Below the pieces are notes generated by a model. It had not been told where the DNA came from, did no database searches, and saw only the letters and a program-made list of their open reading frames with translations. The position numbers and the translations under genes were made by a program. Positions 20,072-32,144 of a DNA stretch of 64,000 bases are shown piece by piece; positions within the stretch are counted from its first letter, which is position 1, and every line of letters begins with the position of its first letter. The stretch covers positions 62,001 to 126,000 of the forward strand of contig QNQO01009147.1 of NCBI GenBank assembly GCA_003290165.1. The letters are read 5' to 3'. Source of the stretch: Berberis thunbergii. Taxonomy: Eukaryota > Streptophyta > Magnoliopsida > Ranunculales > Berberidaceae.

Positions 20072-22310
20072 ATGTATGGCTTCAAGATTATAAGTAGTGA
20101 TATTCTTACTACTTTTGAAACTTTCTTTTCACCTAAGCAGGCAACGCAAGTGACTCTAGATAGTGTTCGTTATGACCATTCATTGTTTGTCGACCTCGAG
20201 ATCACCTTGCCTGGAGACGATGACAATCCTTGTTGTCCGAGGCCTGGCTACATTGTATTATACCCTGGCATGTTTCAGGCAAAGCTTAGACTTCCTACCC
20301 AGAAGATCTAGTAGGAGTATCTAGACTTTTTGGGTATTGCTTCCACTCAAATGGGTCCTAATGAATGGAAGGTGATGGTTGCAACCTTGGCGAGGGTCGT
20401 TCTATTCGGGGTTCCTATGACTATCAGGGTTTTGCCTTCCGTGGTGGGATTTAGTGTAAATAATAATCATTCTTGTTTTCTCCACTTTCATTCATGTTTT
20501 AAGAATCTTAAGGATGAATATATATATAAGTGGAGGTTCTGGTTTTATCCGTCCATCACTTCTGGTTATATCAAGTTACGCAAATCGATATATTATGCGG
20601 TCATTCTGAATTCCCAAGAGGAATGAATTGTCATTGACTGTAGAGGAACAAGAGTTTCGTGATCATTTTAATAAGCTTCCATGAGCCACAGTAAAGGATT
20701 TTATCGAGCGCAGTGGCATGTACACTATGAGTGAAGCGGAGTGTGCAACACTTACTGAAGCTCGAACTTCTTAAACTACCATTGCATGTGCCAGTAATTT
20801 TGTTTCTGACGAGGGGTAGGAATGTACTTCTTCGGCTGGCAGTAGTGATGTGAGCATTGATAACGAAGTGAGCTTCGTTAAGAAACTTACAGATCTTGAT
20901 GCTCATGTTACTAGTAGAGATGCTATTAATGCTAGCTCGAGCATTAAAAAGAGGAAAATTCTTAGGCCTTCCAGTCCATCTAAGTTATTAGTGATTAGTC
21001 CTCGTCATGTCTCGAAGAAGAAGTGAATTGCCAGTTTGGTACACTAGGGTTCCTCCTCATCTGATATCTTTCGAAAAGGGTGGTGGCAAAATTGTTGACC
21101 CTGCTACCCGAGAGAATGAGAAGATAAATCAAACTCTTGAGAGGAGCAAAAAGAAGGTGTTTCTTCCTTTGGATAATCGTGAGAAGAGCCTTGTTTCTTC
21201 ATATGGCATGTCCGATTTGGCTAAGTTGTCTGCTGATGATCTCGTGTTCTCGATAATAAGATGTTTCAACTTGGCATTGAGCTGTCTAATAATTTGAACA
21301 ATATGAAGACCTTGGCTAATTTCAAGTTCGACCCCTCGTTGGGCGACGAGGTCGTTGCTCGTGGTTGGAGCATTAAGTCTATTATTTTTTCCATTGTCAC
21401 TGGTACTTGGATTTACCTGCTTCTTCTTCTTTTGTTAGTCCTACCACTGTTGCTCTTAAGAAGAATGTCGTTCCGACTGTTCATTCGACTTTTGGTGGCT
21501 AAGCTTTGGTTCTTCCAGATCCCCCTATTCTTCATCCATGGTGGGTTCTGACGGAACGTTCAGCTGGTTTTCCAAAATTGATGTGCAGGACAGCGCACGT
21601 AATTTTATTGTCGAATGTCATAGGTGGTTGGTTGAGAGAACTTTGATGCCCATGTATCCGATTGGTCGTCAATTTAATGAAGGTCTGAAGCAAATCATAG
21701 AGGGGATGAATCACGTCACTTATGATGGTGTAATGGGGTTAGATTATAGGGTCGCGCGTGACCAGGTGACATTTGTCTAGTTGAAGATGGCAAGGAATGC
21801 TTTGGTCATTTCTCACGTCCTCCGTGAATTTGATCCGCTGAGAGCAAAGTGTATGGAGCATGAGAAGGTCGTTGAAGTTGTTCGGGCTTCGCTGAAGGAA
21901 GCCGAGGCTGCTCAAAATAAGTTTGCTATAAACTTGAGTCTTTGGAGACGAGAGTTGAATAAACTTCATACTCGGTTGAGTCTTGTTGAAAACGAACTAT
22001 CCAAAGAAGAATTAATCGTGATGAAGCCATGTGTTTTGCTGGTGACCATTCTGCCAACCTTAAGGTTTTCGCGGAACGAATTATTCAGTTGATTGTTGAA
22101 CTTGCTACTGCTAAATCGACAGTCTCCTCTAGGCTCACCACTGTTTAAGGCAAACTTATGTCGACTAGGGATGAGCTTGCAACAGTCAGCAATAGATTGA
22201 AGATTGCAGAAGCAGCGGATTGGAAAAGAGTTGTTGATGGTCGTCATGAATTTCTTGAATTTATTGAGTCACAAGGTTTAGATTTTTCAAGGTATCACTG
22301 TTTTGTTAAC
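20072..22310 (+). pseudogene. Antisense extra ORF of Tat element (putative gypsy-type transposon protein)
   Basis: The plus-strand frame opens at 20072, runs through FSPKQATQVTL and LRLPTQKI, meets two adjacent TAG stops at 20309, then continues in frame with EYLDFLGIASTQMGPNEWKV and KWRFWFYPS to 20626. Later blocks in shifted frames follow (21007-21297, 21538-21780, 21781-22092), the last rich in charged heptads (REFDPLRAKC, KEAEAAQNKF) suggesting a coiled coil. The order of a globular N-terminal region plus a coiled-coil tail resembles the plant family known as putative gypsy-type transposon (PF04195). Function is unknown; in Tat elements this ORF is antisense to gag-pol. At least four breaks make it non-functional here. 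Confidence 0.6.
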
Positions 22311-22979
22311 TAATGTCTTCAAGGAAAAAGAGGAATCCATTTCGGATTCGCAGAGTGATCTATTTGGTAGGGAATAGTCATTTCTTCTTCTAAGCGATGG
22401 TGTTGCTTATATGGATACTCAACTTTCTCCGGATGCCTCTTCCTAATTGTTTCTTCTAACTCCTCTCCAATTTATGTAACTTATTCTGTTTTAATGAAGT
22501 AGAGAATCGTTGAAGATCTCATTTTTCTATCATTGTCGTTTGTACTCAGTATGTATTTTCGTTGAACTTATTAGACTTAATTGTTTTTGCTTTTGACATT
22601 CCTAATTGAATTCTTACTTGTTTGTCCGAATTTTGATAAGTTCGCTTCGTGGTTCAACATATTAGTCATTTAGAAGCTTTTTAATAAACCTGACCTTATA
22701 TGTCTAGATTTTCAAAACGTATTTTGAGGTCGTACATTTTAGTCGACCAAAAAAATTCATAGATAAGTCTGGCTTATATTTCCAGGTACTTATAAGTTTA
22801 CTTAATGGTTGATCAGACCCAAAGTTTTATGTGTATGTCCGACTTGTTTTTCCTGATACATATTTTAACTTTACTCGTGGCCCGGTACCTTGGTCATGCT
22901 ATGTGTTATTTTTCGAGTAAAATCTTTGTCTGACTCTGACGTCCAGACTGAACTTAATTACTTGAACGCGAGATGAAGG
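22311..22979. other. Non-coding gap between antisense ORF and pol
   Basis: Stops in all frames. It contains no motif I can name and would be the spacer that separates the convergent pol and antisense ORF. Confidence 0.4.
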
Positions 22980-24612
22980 GTTTAAACTTGGAAGTTTTAT
23001 TGATAATACTTTTTCAAAATGCTTTATATTCAATAGTCGTGGTAGTTGTTCACCCTTCATTTTTTTCAACCCGTATGTTGTTGGTCTGTTGATTTTACCA
23101 CTTTATATGGTCCTTCCCAATTCAAATTCAATTTTCCCACGCCTGGTTCCTTTGTGTTGAGTTGAATTTTCTGGAGTACCCAATCACCGACATTGAACGT
23201 GCGTGGCTTTACTTTTTTGCTATAGTAGCTAGTCATTCGTTGTTGGTAGGCAGTTGTTTTGATCGAAGCTTTTCTCGCTTCTCTTCAAGGAGATCCAATC
23301 CGACTCTCAGTGCTGCATTGTTATCCCTTGCTCGGAACTCTTCAGTTATGAATGTTAGCATACCAATTTCTACTGATATCATTGCTTCAGATCCGTATGC
23401 GAGGGCCAACGGGGTTTCACCTACTGGAGTTCTTTTCGTTGTTCTGTAAGCCCAAAGGATGCCTAGTAATTTGAACACCCACAATCATTTTGATGCTTCG
23501 AGCTTCCTTTTTATCGCCTTTAGGATTGTTTTGTTGCTGACTTAGGCTTGTCCAATTGCTTCCGGATGGGCGGGAGCTGAGAAGTGTGTTGGATGATTAA
23601 GTTTTCGAACAACTTTCTAACCTTTTTGCCTTCGAATTGCTTTACATTGTCTATGACAATTACTCTAGGGACTCCAAATTTGCATATTATATCTTTCCAG
23701 TGAAAGTTTTCGATTTTAGCCTCTTCTATCTTGGCTAATGGCTCCACTTCTACCCACTTAGTGAAGTAATCCACCGCTACAATTCTTTCTGTCGGATATT
23801 GGAAGCGACCCTACGATGCTTATTCCCCATTGTGCAAATGGTCATAGATTGCTCATTGAGACTAGATGTTGGCCTGACATGTGAGTATATGGGGCGAATC
23901 TTTGCAATTTGTCACAAGCGTGAACGAGTTTATTTGCATCCGATAGCATTGTTGGCCAATAGTATCCCAGAGTTAGAGTTTTGTGAGCTAATGTCCTTTC
24001 TCCTTGATGGTTTCCACAGATGCCATGGTGAATTTCTCGCAGAACATTGTCAGCAACGTTGGGTGAGAGGCATCTTAGCAGTAGTCCTGTGGCAGATCTC
24101 CTGTAGAGTTTGTCATTAATCGATAGGTATCATCCTGCTCAATTTCACAGTTTTTGGGCCTCTAGCTTATTCGCTTGAAGTTCCCCGTTTCTTATGTATG
24201 CTAGGATTGGAGTCGTCCAGTTATATTGACTCGTTGAGCATGCTTCTTGTACCTGATTTTATAGTATGGAACCTTCCTGTATTGTGACGAGCGGATTATC
24301 ATTTTCTTCAGCTCGTGATGCTTCCTTAGCCAATTCATTGGCTCTTTCATTCTCTACTCTTGCACATCACTGAATGGTTGCAACTTGGAAACTTTCCATC
24401 AACTCGGTAGTCTTTTGGTGATAGACTTTCATCCGAGCATCTTTGAATTAGAATTCGTTGTTCAGTTTATTGACCACCAATTTGGAGTCAGTGACTCGCT
24501 GATTTTTTTTTCCAAGTGTTTGGCCAACTGCAACCCAGCTATCACTGCTTTGTACTCGGCTTCATTGTTTGAGGCTTTGAAACTAAATTTTATTGCCTTT
24601 TCCAACATTACA
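22980..24612 (-). pseudogene. Gypsy integrase and part of RNase H
   Basis: Minus-strand blocks in order: RNase H piece (about 24612-24380, with an AGLQLAKHLEKK-like stretch), zinc-finger region with breaks (24300-23800), integrase core (23774-23520: DYFTKWVEVEPL, GVPRVIVIDNVKQFEG) and its C-terminal part (23484-23233: LGILWAYRTTKRTPVGETPLA, YGSEAMISVEIG), then WEGPYKVVK near 23110. The third catalytic acid, normally glutamate in a G-Q-x-E motif, reads lysine (LDKPKSATK), so the enzyme is dead. The upstream RNase H and RT continue at 35752 after the CACTA. Confidence 0.85.
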
Positions 24613-24615
24613 CCT

Positions 24616-24870
24616 CACTACACCAAAAGGCCTGTTTAGCTACACGGAGATAGCCACGGCTCTAAACTGTTGGTTTATTTGCCACAGCCAAAAATCGTGG
24701 CTATAATGGCCAACAGCCTAAAATCGTGGCTAAAAAAATAAAATCGTGGCTATAATCACTACACCAAAAGGCTTGGCCACGGCTCAAAACCGTTGGTTTA
24801 TTTGCCAAGGCTAAAAACTGTAGCTATAATGGCCAAGGGATTAAAACCGTTGCTATGAAATGAAAATGCA
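24616..24870. repeat. Left CACTA terminus with a duplicated end
   Basis: CACTACACCAAAAGGC occurs twice, at 24616 and 24757, each followed by similar subterminal units (GGTTTATTTGCC, GTGGCTATAATGGCC). Only the outer one has the matching CCT duplication. Confidence 0.85.
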
Positions 24871-26900
24871 CGTGTGTTGCACGTGGATGTGTGGAGAAGT
24901 CGAGTCGATTTCTCGCGAGAGAAAAAAAACTTCTCGGTTGCAAAAAAAATTTGCGTTCCCACTCCATCTCCCCCCAACTTTCAACTTCTCAACCCTTTGT
25001 TTCAAACCCTAACATCACAGATCTCCCGAAAGCACAGCCACCAATCATTCCGAATCAAGAAGCGCGATCGCGACGGAGAAGAAGATCTTTTCGTCCCTCT
25101 TCCGGTTCTTGAAGGAGAGTTCGTCGGTGCCTCCAATGCTGAGTTTGGTGAGAAGAAGAAGAAGAACACACTGATCTTTCCGACCCTCCTTCGGTTCAGA
25201 TCTCCTTCCAGGTAAGATCCTTCTTTTTCTTTAGATCTCCTCTTATTCTTCTTTTTCAGATCTGTTTCAGATTAAAAATAAAATTCTTTCAGCAAAGCAG
25301 ATCTTTCCTCTCCAACCCATTTCAGCAAAACACAGCAGAGATCAAAGCGTGGGATCCCCATTTCTTCAAGTCTTCATCAGGTACCCATCTTTATCTCTCT
25401 CTTTAAGTTCATAATCTCTAATTACTGTGTCTTTGCTTATCTGTCAAACAAGGGGGTTCCTTTTAAATTTTCTTACTTTATAAGCAATCAAATATTTAAA
25501 CTTTATACTTACCCATATCGTCTTTAGTTTGATTATGATGATTGCAATGTGGAATGGTGGATTTGTGAACTGATTTCAGTGTCTGTTTGGGGTAGTGATG
25601 ATCATGGATACTCGGTAAAAGGCGTGAATTTACTGAGAAAAGGGTATCCTGGAAAAATTTAATGGGTGTTTCAAATTTCGACAATTTCGTGAAGGTACAA
25701 TGTACTTTGTAGTACTGCCAACGGCATGGGTATTACAATAGTTTCAGATTAGAGTGTGAGAAAGGAGCAGAGGAGAGTGTGAAGAGAAAGAAGAAGTGAA
25801 AGAAAGTATTTCGGGCTTTTAGGACTAGAAACTTGAGAGCCTCCGCAAATTTTATCCCTTTGAAGTCATTTTATCCTTTTTAGGCCTAACTATACTGAAC
25901 TATGAATCTAATAACTTAGTCTCAAAAGAATAAAACCCAACTATACTCAAAAGAATCAAACCTAACTATACTGAACTATGAATTTTAGTGTTAAGAGAAG
26001 AAAACAGTAACTAAAGAAAAACTTGTTACATAATTAGTGACCTTTATCTCTTATATTTCCACTCTAAAATAAAATCGCAAGGGAGTGCATTAGGTACTTG
26101 GTCAGTGTGTTTTAAGCAAGACTAGCAATGGAAATTAGACCATATTCTCATGAGCGTGCACATGTGTTCAACAATTGGCAACAATTTCTATCATGTCTTG
26201 GATTATATTAAGATGGTACTAGTTTTCACCTCTTGTTGAATAACTATTTAGCTTATTAATTTTCTCAAATGAATTGATGATGTTCATCTTGCTTGCTATA
26301 CAATTATTTTATGTAAATTGTGTATTTGTTTGTATATATGTTTGTTTACATGTACCTATCATGAATTAGTTCTTGGATAGTAGTGAAGTATATACTATGT
26401 GGTGGTGGTGGTAGTGGTCCACACAAAATATATTTCAGTCTTTAAAGGAGAACCACAGAGTACATAGACATATACTTCACATCACCAGTGGCAGAATTTT
26501 AGCATCAAATGTCCTTTTATCAGTCATGTTAGCTAGGTAGATTCCTTATATATTTAAGGCTGTGTTTGATTACAAATATAGCAGAATTGTATAGAAAACA
26601 AGTGACAAGAAAAGATGACCATGTTGTTGTAAAAAATTTCCATGATGTCCACCCACTTAAAATATTTTCTACGTTCAAATTATGTGTTCTTGATTCCACT
26701 CTGGCCTTTGCTTGTACTATTTTTTTCTGAAGGTTTTTATTTCAAAGTCTAAATGAAAACGAAAGGGAGATGAGCGTATATGAAAGTTGTGATCTTCCAC
26801 CACACATCTATATAAAGTCTACATTTAAACAAGGAATCAATAGTCATATTCTATGTCCTATTCTATTATATGTCACCTAACTTTCATGAGTGTTTTTTGA
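24871..26900. other. CACTA leader region, possible captured 5' UTR
   Basis: 24960-25214 is C-rich and ends CTTCCAG before GTAAGATCC, a classical splice donor. It looks like a plant promoter-proximal 5' UTR with a leader intron (another donor-like CAGGTACCC at 25379). 25400-26900 is AT-rich and has no recognised gene. Confidence 0.4.
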
Positions 26901-26943
26901 CTAAAATTAATCTTTTAATTTTTGGTGTGAAGAAATGTGAACA

Positions 26944-28790
26944 ATTCCTTTAGATAAGTCATGGATGAACAAACGGGGAAGTGCAATGTATACATACGGC
27001 GTTAGACAATTCCAAAAGTTTGTTGAGGATAATGCAAATGGAGAGAGTTTTTTTCCTTGCCCATGTGTTCGATGTAGGAACTCAACGGGAAACATTAGTG
27101 TTGATGACATAGGTGTTCATTAGTTAAGCCATGGCATTGATACTAATTATGTCATGTGGATACATCATGGAGAGAATATCCTAGGATGAGCGACCTAGTT
27201 GATGATGTATTCTTCAACATGCAAACCGTGGAGGCTGATGATGGGATAAATGACTTGAATGACATCGTCGAAGAATGTTTTGGCGGTAATCCAGAAGGTG
27301 GTTCGAAATTTTCTTGTGAACCTAAGACAATTATGAACAAGAAGTATCAAAAGTATAAGGAAAAAACGACTGTGCCTTTATACAATAGTTGTCCTAAGGA
27401 TAAGACCACGTTGTCCACCATTATTGAATTGCAGAATTTCAAGACTCGTTTTAGTTGGAGTGGTAATAGTGTGACGATGTTGTTAAAATGGTTAAAAATC
27501 TTATTGTCGGATGATTGTAATTTGCCAGATAACTACCCAAACATGAAAAACACAATTAAAGATATGGGGATGGAATGTAAGACAATACATGCATGTGCCA
27601 ATGAATGCATACTCTATTGGAAAGAAGATGAGGGTCTGGTTACTTGTCCAAAATGTGGTTCTGGTAGGTATAAGGTTTATGTGGATGACGATGACAACGA
27701 TTCTGGCAAGGTATACAGTAAAGAAGCTAAAAAGGTTGTAAAGCATTTTCCATTGATTCCAAGGTTGAAAAGATTTTTAGCATACCGTGGATTGGTGAAG
27801 CAATGACTTGGCACAAGGATGCTTGTTCAGATGGGAATTTAATGAGACATCCATGTGATTCAGCACAATGGACTTCAACAAATATGAGATTGCCAGAGTT
27901 TGCCTCTGATAGTAGGAATTTGAGACTTGCAATATCGACTGATGGTTTTAACCCACGTGGACATCTAAGTAATGCTTATAGTTGTTGGCCAGTAATAATA
28001 ACACCTTCGAATCTTCCTCCTTCTTTTTGCATGAAAAAAGAGTTTTGTTTGTTAACCTTGTTAATATCAGGGCCAAAAGCACCCGGAAAGAATATTGATG
28101 TTTACCTGGAACCATTAGTAGAAGAGTTGAAGGAATTGTGGGCAGAGGGTGTTTCAACTTGGGATGTGTGTACTAAAAGCAATTTTCGGTTTAAAGCAAT
28201 GTTGTTTTGGGGTATCCATGACTTTCCTGCTTATGGGACTCTAGCTTGTTGTAATGTTCATGGTTATAATGCATGCCCTATTTGTGTTGATGATGTAGAA
28301 TCCGAACGTCTTTTAAACAGTCAGAAGATATGCTCTGAAGGCCATCGACATTTTTTGCCTACAAAACACAAGTTTAGAGATGACAAGGGATTCAACAAAG
28401 ATGTTGAACATCCTCGTGCTCTACAACGATTATCTAGCGAAGAAGTTGAACGAAGAATAGTGGAAATTTTGGAAGGTAGTTTTACACAAGCTAGGGTTAG
28501 TGGTCAAAAGCACAAGAATATGGTTGATAATGATAACGTCAATGATGAACCAACCAATAACATTGCGCCACCGTGGTCTAGAAAGTCTATTTTATTTGAT
28601 TTGTCGTACTGGAAGTTTGTTGAGCTACGGCATATTATTGATGTGATGCATACTGAAAAGAATGTCATTGAACACTTATTGAACATATTGTTGAATGTCT
28701 CTAAGAAAACAAAGGATGGTGAGAATGCTCGAAAAGATATGGAAGACATGGGAACTCATAAGAGATATTTACATGTAACCTTCTTGCATT
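26944..28790 (+). pseudogene. TNP2-type CACTA transposase, N-terminal two thirds
   Basis: TNP2-type transposases cut and join CACTA ends. An N-terminal transposase-associated domain reads from 26946 (LDKSWMNKRG, FFPCPCVRCRN, HGIDTNYVMWIHHG, one stop between). The frame 27156-27806 follows (TMLLKWLKILL, CANECILYWKEDE, CPKCGSGRY, FPLIPRLKRF). After a frameshift, 27803-28864 continues with MTWHKDA, FASDSRNLRLAISTDGFNPRG, GISTWDVCT-like text, AMLFWGIHDFPAYGTL, CPICVDDVESERL and LPTKHKFRDD. The frames overlap at ATGA, probably a single indel. The similarity stops near 28790 (DMGTHKRYLHV); the C-terminal part of TNP2 is not found. No accessory TNPA-like gene was seen. Confidence 0.9.
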
Positions 28791-28864
28791 ATTTCCATGT
28801 AAATCTTTTTCGTAATTCTGTACATAAATATTTTTTAGTAATAAATGGGATTCTAGTTCTTTAA

Positions 28865-29058
28865 TTTCCTGTAGCTTGGTCTCATTTGCTCTGATACTGC
28901 AGTACTGCGATGGCCATTGTCACATGCTTGATTGGTTTACACTACGGGCACGTGATTGTTCATTTTAAGGTAAATTGCCCCCTTCTTTCATGAAGTCTAC
29001 GCTCTGAATAAAATAAAATAAAATAAAATAAAAACTTATGAATTAATTCATTTGATCA
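28865..29058. repeat. Spacer with (AATAA)n microsatellite
   Basis: 29007-29034 is a run of about six AATAA units. Otherwise nothing recognised before the solo LTR target site. Confidence 0.6.
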
Positions 29059-29063
29059 TATAT

Positions 29064-30887
29064 TGATAGGGGCATAATTAGGCTATTTTTAGTACCATAT
29101 TTCTATATATATTTTTAGCTATTACTTGTTAATTATGGTACTAATTGTTATTTTCATGTTTGGGTAGGGTCTCAATTACAATATTTTAAAATAGAAGCAA
29201 ATTGGCAATTTAGGAATACTAATTGCACAAGGAAAACACACAAGCAAGGAAACCACACCAACAAGGAAATCACATAAAGAAGAAAACAAGAATAAAAGGG
29301 GACAATACCTGGCTTTGAGAGAGCATCCATCCATCCACAGCCTCCACAAGCCCTAACCCTCGTTACAGCCGCAATTCCTCCCTGTTTCACACTCATCCAG
29401 CAGTAGCATTCATCCATACATAGCATAACCCACCATCGCAGACTTCTCTTCATCATCATCCACGCTTACAAACCCTAGCCACCGTCTCCCAGAATCCATC
29501 CACAGCATCTACAACCTCCTCAACCATCCATCCATAGCCTCCTAATCCACGCCCGCAGCAAGCTGCCGTCGTCGTCCTCCTTCACAACAACCATCAAGCC
29601 CATCGCCCTAAACCCATCTTCACCGTCCTCCTTCACCTCAGCCGTCTTGTTTTTTTCCTTCATAAAATACATGGCACAACCCCCATCTCTGTGTCAATTC
29701 ATCATCCACCGATCTACAACCTTCTCATCACATCCAGAAACAGTCTCTTAATCATCCATCCAGGAAACCCATCCACGGTCTCTCTCGCTGTCCCCTGTCA
29801 TCGCCATCCTCATCTTTCCCCATTACTTTCGTCACCTCCATCAGCCACGACCACGCACGCAGAGATTGAGAAGGAAGTGAAGTGAAGCAGACAGGAGGAA
29901 CAAATTGCATGAGGAAGGAGCATATCGTGAAGAGAAAGAGGATTCTCTTTTGTTATTCGCACCCCAGCTTCTACTCAGTACCAGCACGGATCAATGTTTT
30001 ATTTTCATCTCTAAACATCTCTTTTAATTATTTTAGTTTGATTATTGATTATGGATTGTTATTCGAACATAATTAATATGTGTAGCTAAACTTCTTTTAG
30101 TTAGGGGTGGAATCGAAGCCCCAAACATGTGCCTTATAAGTTAATTGAATTTAATTTTCCTTGCTATTAGTGATTGTGTTTTGCTTAATTGCTTTATAGA
30201 TAATTTTCTTTGTATGTTTGTTAAGGTGGCCAACTTAGTAAGCATGCTAGGATCTGGGGCTAGAGTATAGGAGAGTTTCACCTAATTGTTATAATCTTGT
30301 ATTCACAAGTAGTAAATACCAAGGAACGCTGGTAAGGTTAAGTAAAAACCTAGGCAAGAACAAGATGTTGATCATACTTGTAATTGCCTAGTCAGTGTTC
30401 ATATTTTCCACAAAACTTAATGATCTTAGATTGTTGTCTAACTTGCGATTCCTGTTTAGATAGCATGATAAGAATAGTTTGAAAGCGACGCTTAGTTTAA
30501 TTCAACGAACTTGGGAAAATAATAAGATTAATGCAGTGAGGTCACAGTTAGCCTTGAGCATTGTCTCTCACGAGTTAGCAAGTGATTATTGAAGATTAAT
30601 TTATAAGCATATGTTTGGTGTGTGGAGATAAAACCCTTGGCTAATTTCTCGTATTTGCCATGTCTTTAGTTTATTATCTTTACATTAATTTTCGTAGTTA
30701 TTTTCATAGTTTAATTTAGAAAATCCAATCCCCTTTTATTTAATTAATTAGGTTGTTAGTTGTCTTTTAGTTATTATTAGTGTAATTGACAAGCCATCTA
30801 ATCCCCGGTCTAGAACGATCCCTACTTATTCTATACTACAATCACAAAGCAGGGTATTAAGTTGTGTGCTACAAAAATAGCGCATCA
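29064..30887. mobile_element. Solo LTR, 1.82 kb, inside the CACTA
   Basis: Starts TGATAGGGGC and ends AGCGCATCA, flanked by TATAT at 29059-29063 and 30888-30892. No PBS, coding sequence or second LTR follows, so it is a solo LTR left by LTR-LTR recombination. The closing GTGCTACAAAAATAGCGCATCA is of the kind seen at the ends of long gypsy LTRs. It inserted after the CACTA did, or travelled within it. Confidence 0.82.
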
Positions 30888-30892
30888 TATAT

Positions 30893-31605
30893 GCAGGATC
30901 ACAAGGACAGAATTTTGCACTGGATGATCCCTTCATTCTGCTTTTAGTCACAGGCTTCATCTTGGATTTTTCGGTGAGGAAGTATTCCTCTTACATTTTG
31001 ACTATGTTTGTATTGAGATAATGATGTCGAGAAAACAATCTCAAAGTCAGGAAGCACAACTGCAGAACCTGCTGCTCATGTCCATGCTTCCTAAGGATGA
31101 TGCAGATGAAAGGGACTGCATTTTGGAGGTGAGAGTAGGTAATACATGAGCATCTTAATGCAAGGGACTGCCATCTCATCAGCTATTTTGAGGCAAGTCT
31201 TATTACATACTGGGACGTTTCTTGGAAATTTCTTTCTCCATGGTCACTGACATAGATTAACTATGCACTATTCAGGGAATTAAAGGAGTTTCTAAAATTA
31301 AGGATGGTTATGCCATAAAATGCTACTTTGTTGGTTGATCATGGTCTAAGTTATGCAAATTGCCAAATTTAATCAATTATTTGTGTCCTTGTAAATGCTA
31401 TTTGGTTTGGATAGATACTAAAATACTTATTGACTGTTACTCTTAGTGTCATTAATTATTCAGACATAAGACTTAGCCAATTAGGGCTCTGAGAATCATC
31501 CAGAAAAATGTTGCATAATCACAACATGTCCAACTAAAAAAGATAAAGCAGAATTAAGCTAAGCTAGCTCTTGAAGAGTACGAGGAATCCATTTTAGTCT
31601 TGAAT
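30893..31605. other. CACTA interior, unassigned
   Basis: No recognised gene. Exon-like pieces near 31010-31130 (for example GCAGAACCTGCTGCTCATG) could be captured sequence but match nothing I know. Confidence 0.3.
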
Positions 31606-31610
31606 ATATC

Positions 31611-32139
31611 TGTTAGGCCTCCCATTAAGTTCACATATTCAAGGAGGAAGTATCAAACAGACAAATAGAATTTGGTGCAAGTTTGTTTGATAGTAGTCTA
31701 TTTGAGTCTGTAAAGAAATACTCTGTTAGGATTTCTGTTAGGTGCTCTGTTAAACAGAGTACTCTGTTCGTTCACTGTTAGTTTCTGATTGCTATAAAAT
31801 AAGAGATTGCAATAGCAATAGGGGGCATTCATTTCTGTAAGAAAACATTTGTACAATGAGTTTTGCTCATAAGGGAGACTGGCAATCTCGAATACTGCCT
31901 GTTACATATCATTCTTATTCATTGTAATCTTTACAATCCATTCTATACGAAATTTTCATCTTTTTTGAATCAGTCTTCACTGAATATAAAACTCTTTGTA
32001 GCTGTTCTTATCTTGATTGTGTTTCCGAGGTTCCATTGCTTCCAGGAATCAACCACTCAGACCTTGATATTGAGTGTTGCAATTGCTTGGGTTCTCCAAT
32101 CCTGCAGAAATATCACCAGAAACAGGTCAGTTCCTAACA
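31611..32139 (+). mobile_element. Solo LTR, 529 bp, inside the CACTA
   Basis: TGTTAGGCC at the start, TTCCTAACA at the end, with ATATC at 31606-31610 and 32140-32144. A TATA-like GCTATAAAATAAG lies in the first half on the plus strand, which suggests plus orientation. The inverted TGTTAGG/CCTAACA ends and short length fit Copia. Confidence 0.85.
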
Positions 32140-32144
32140 ATATC

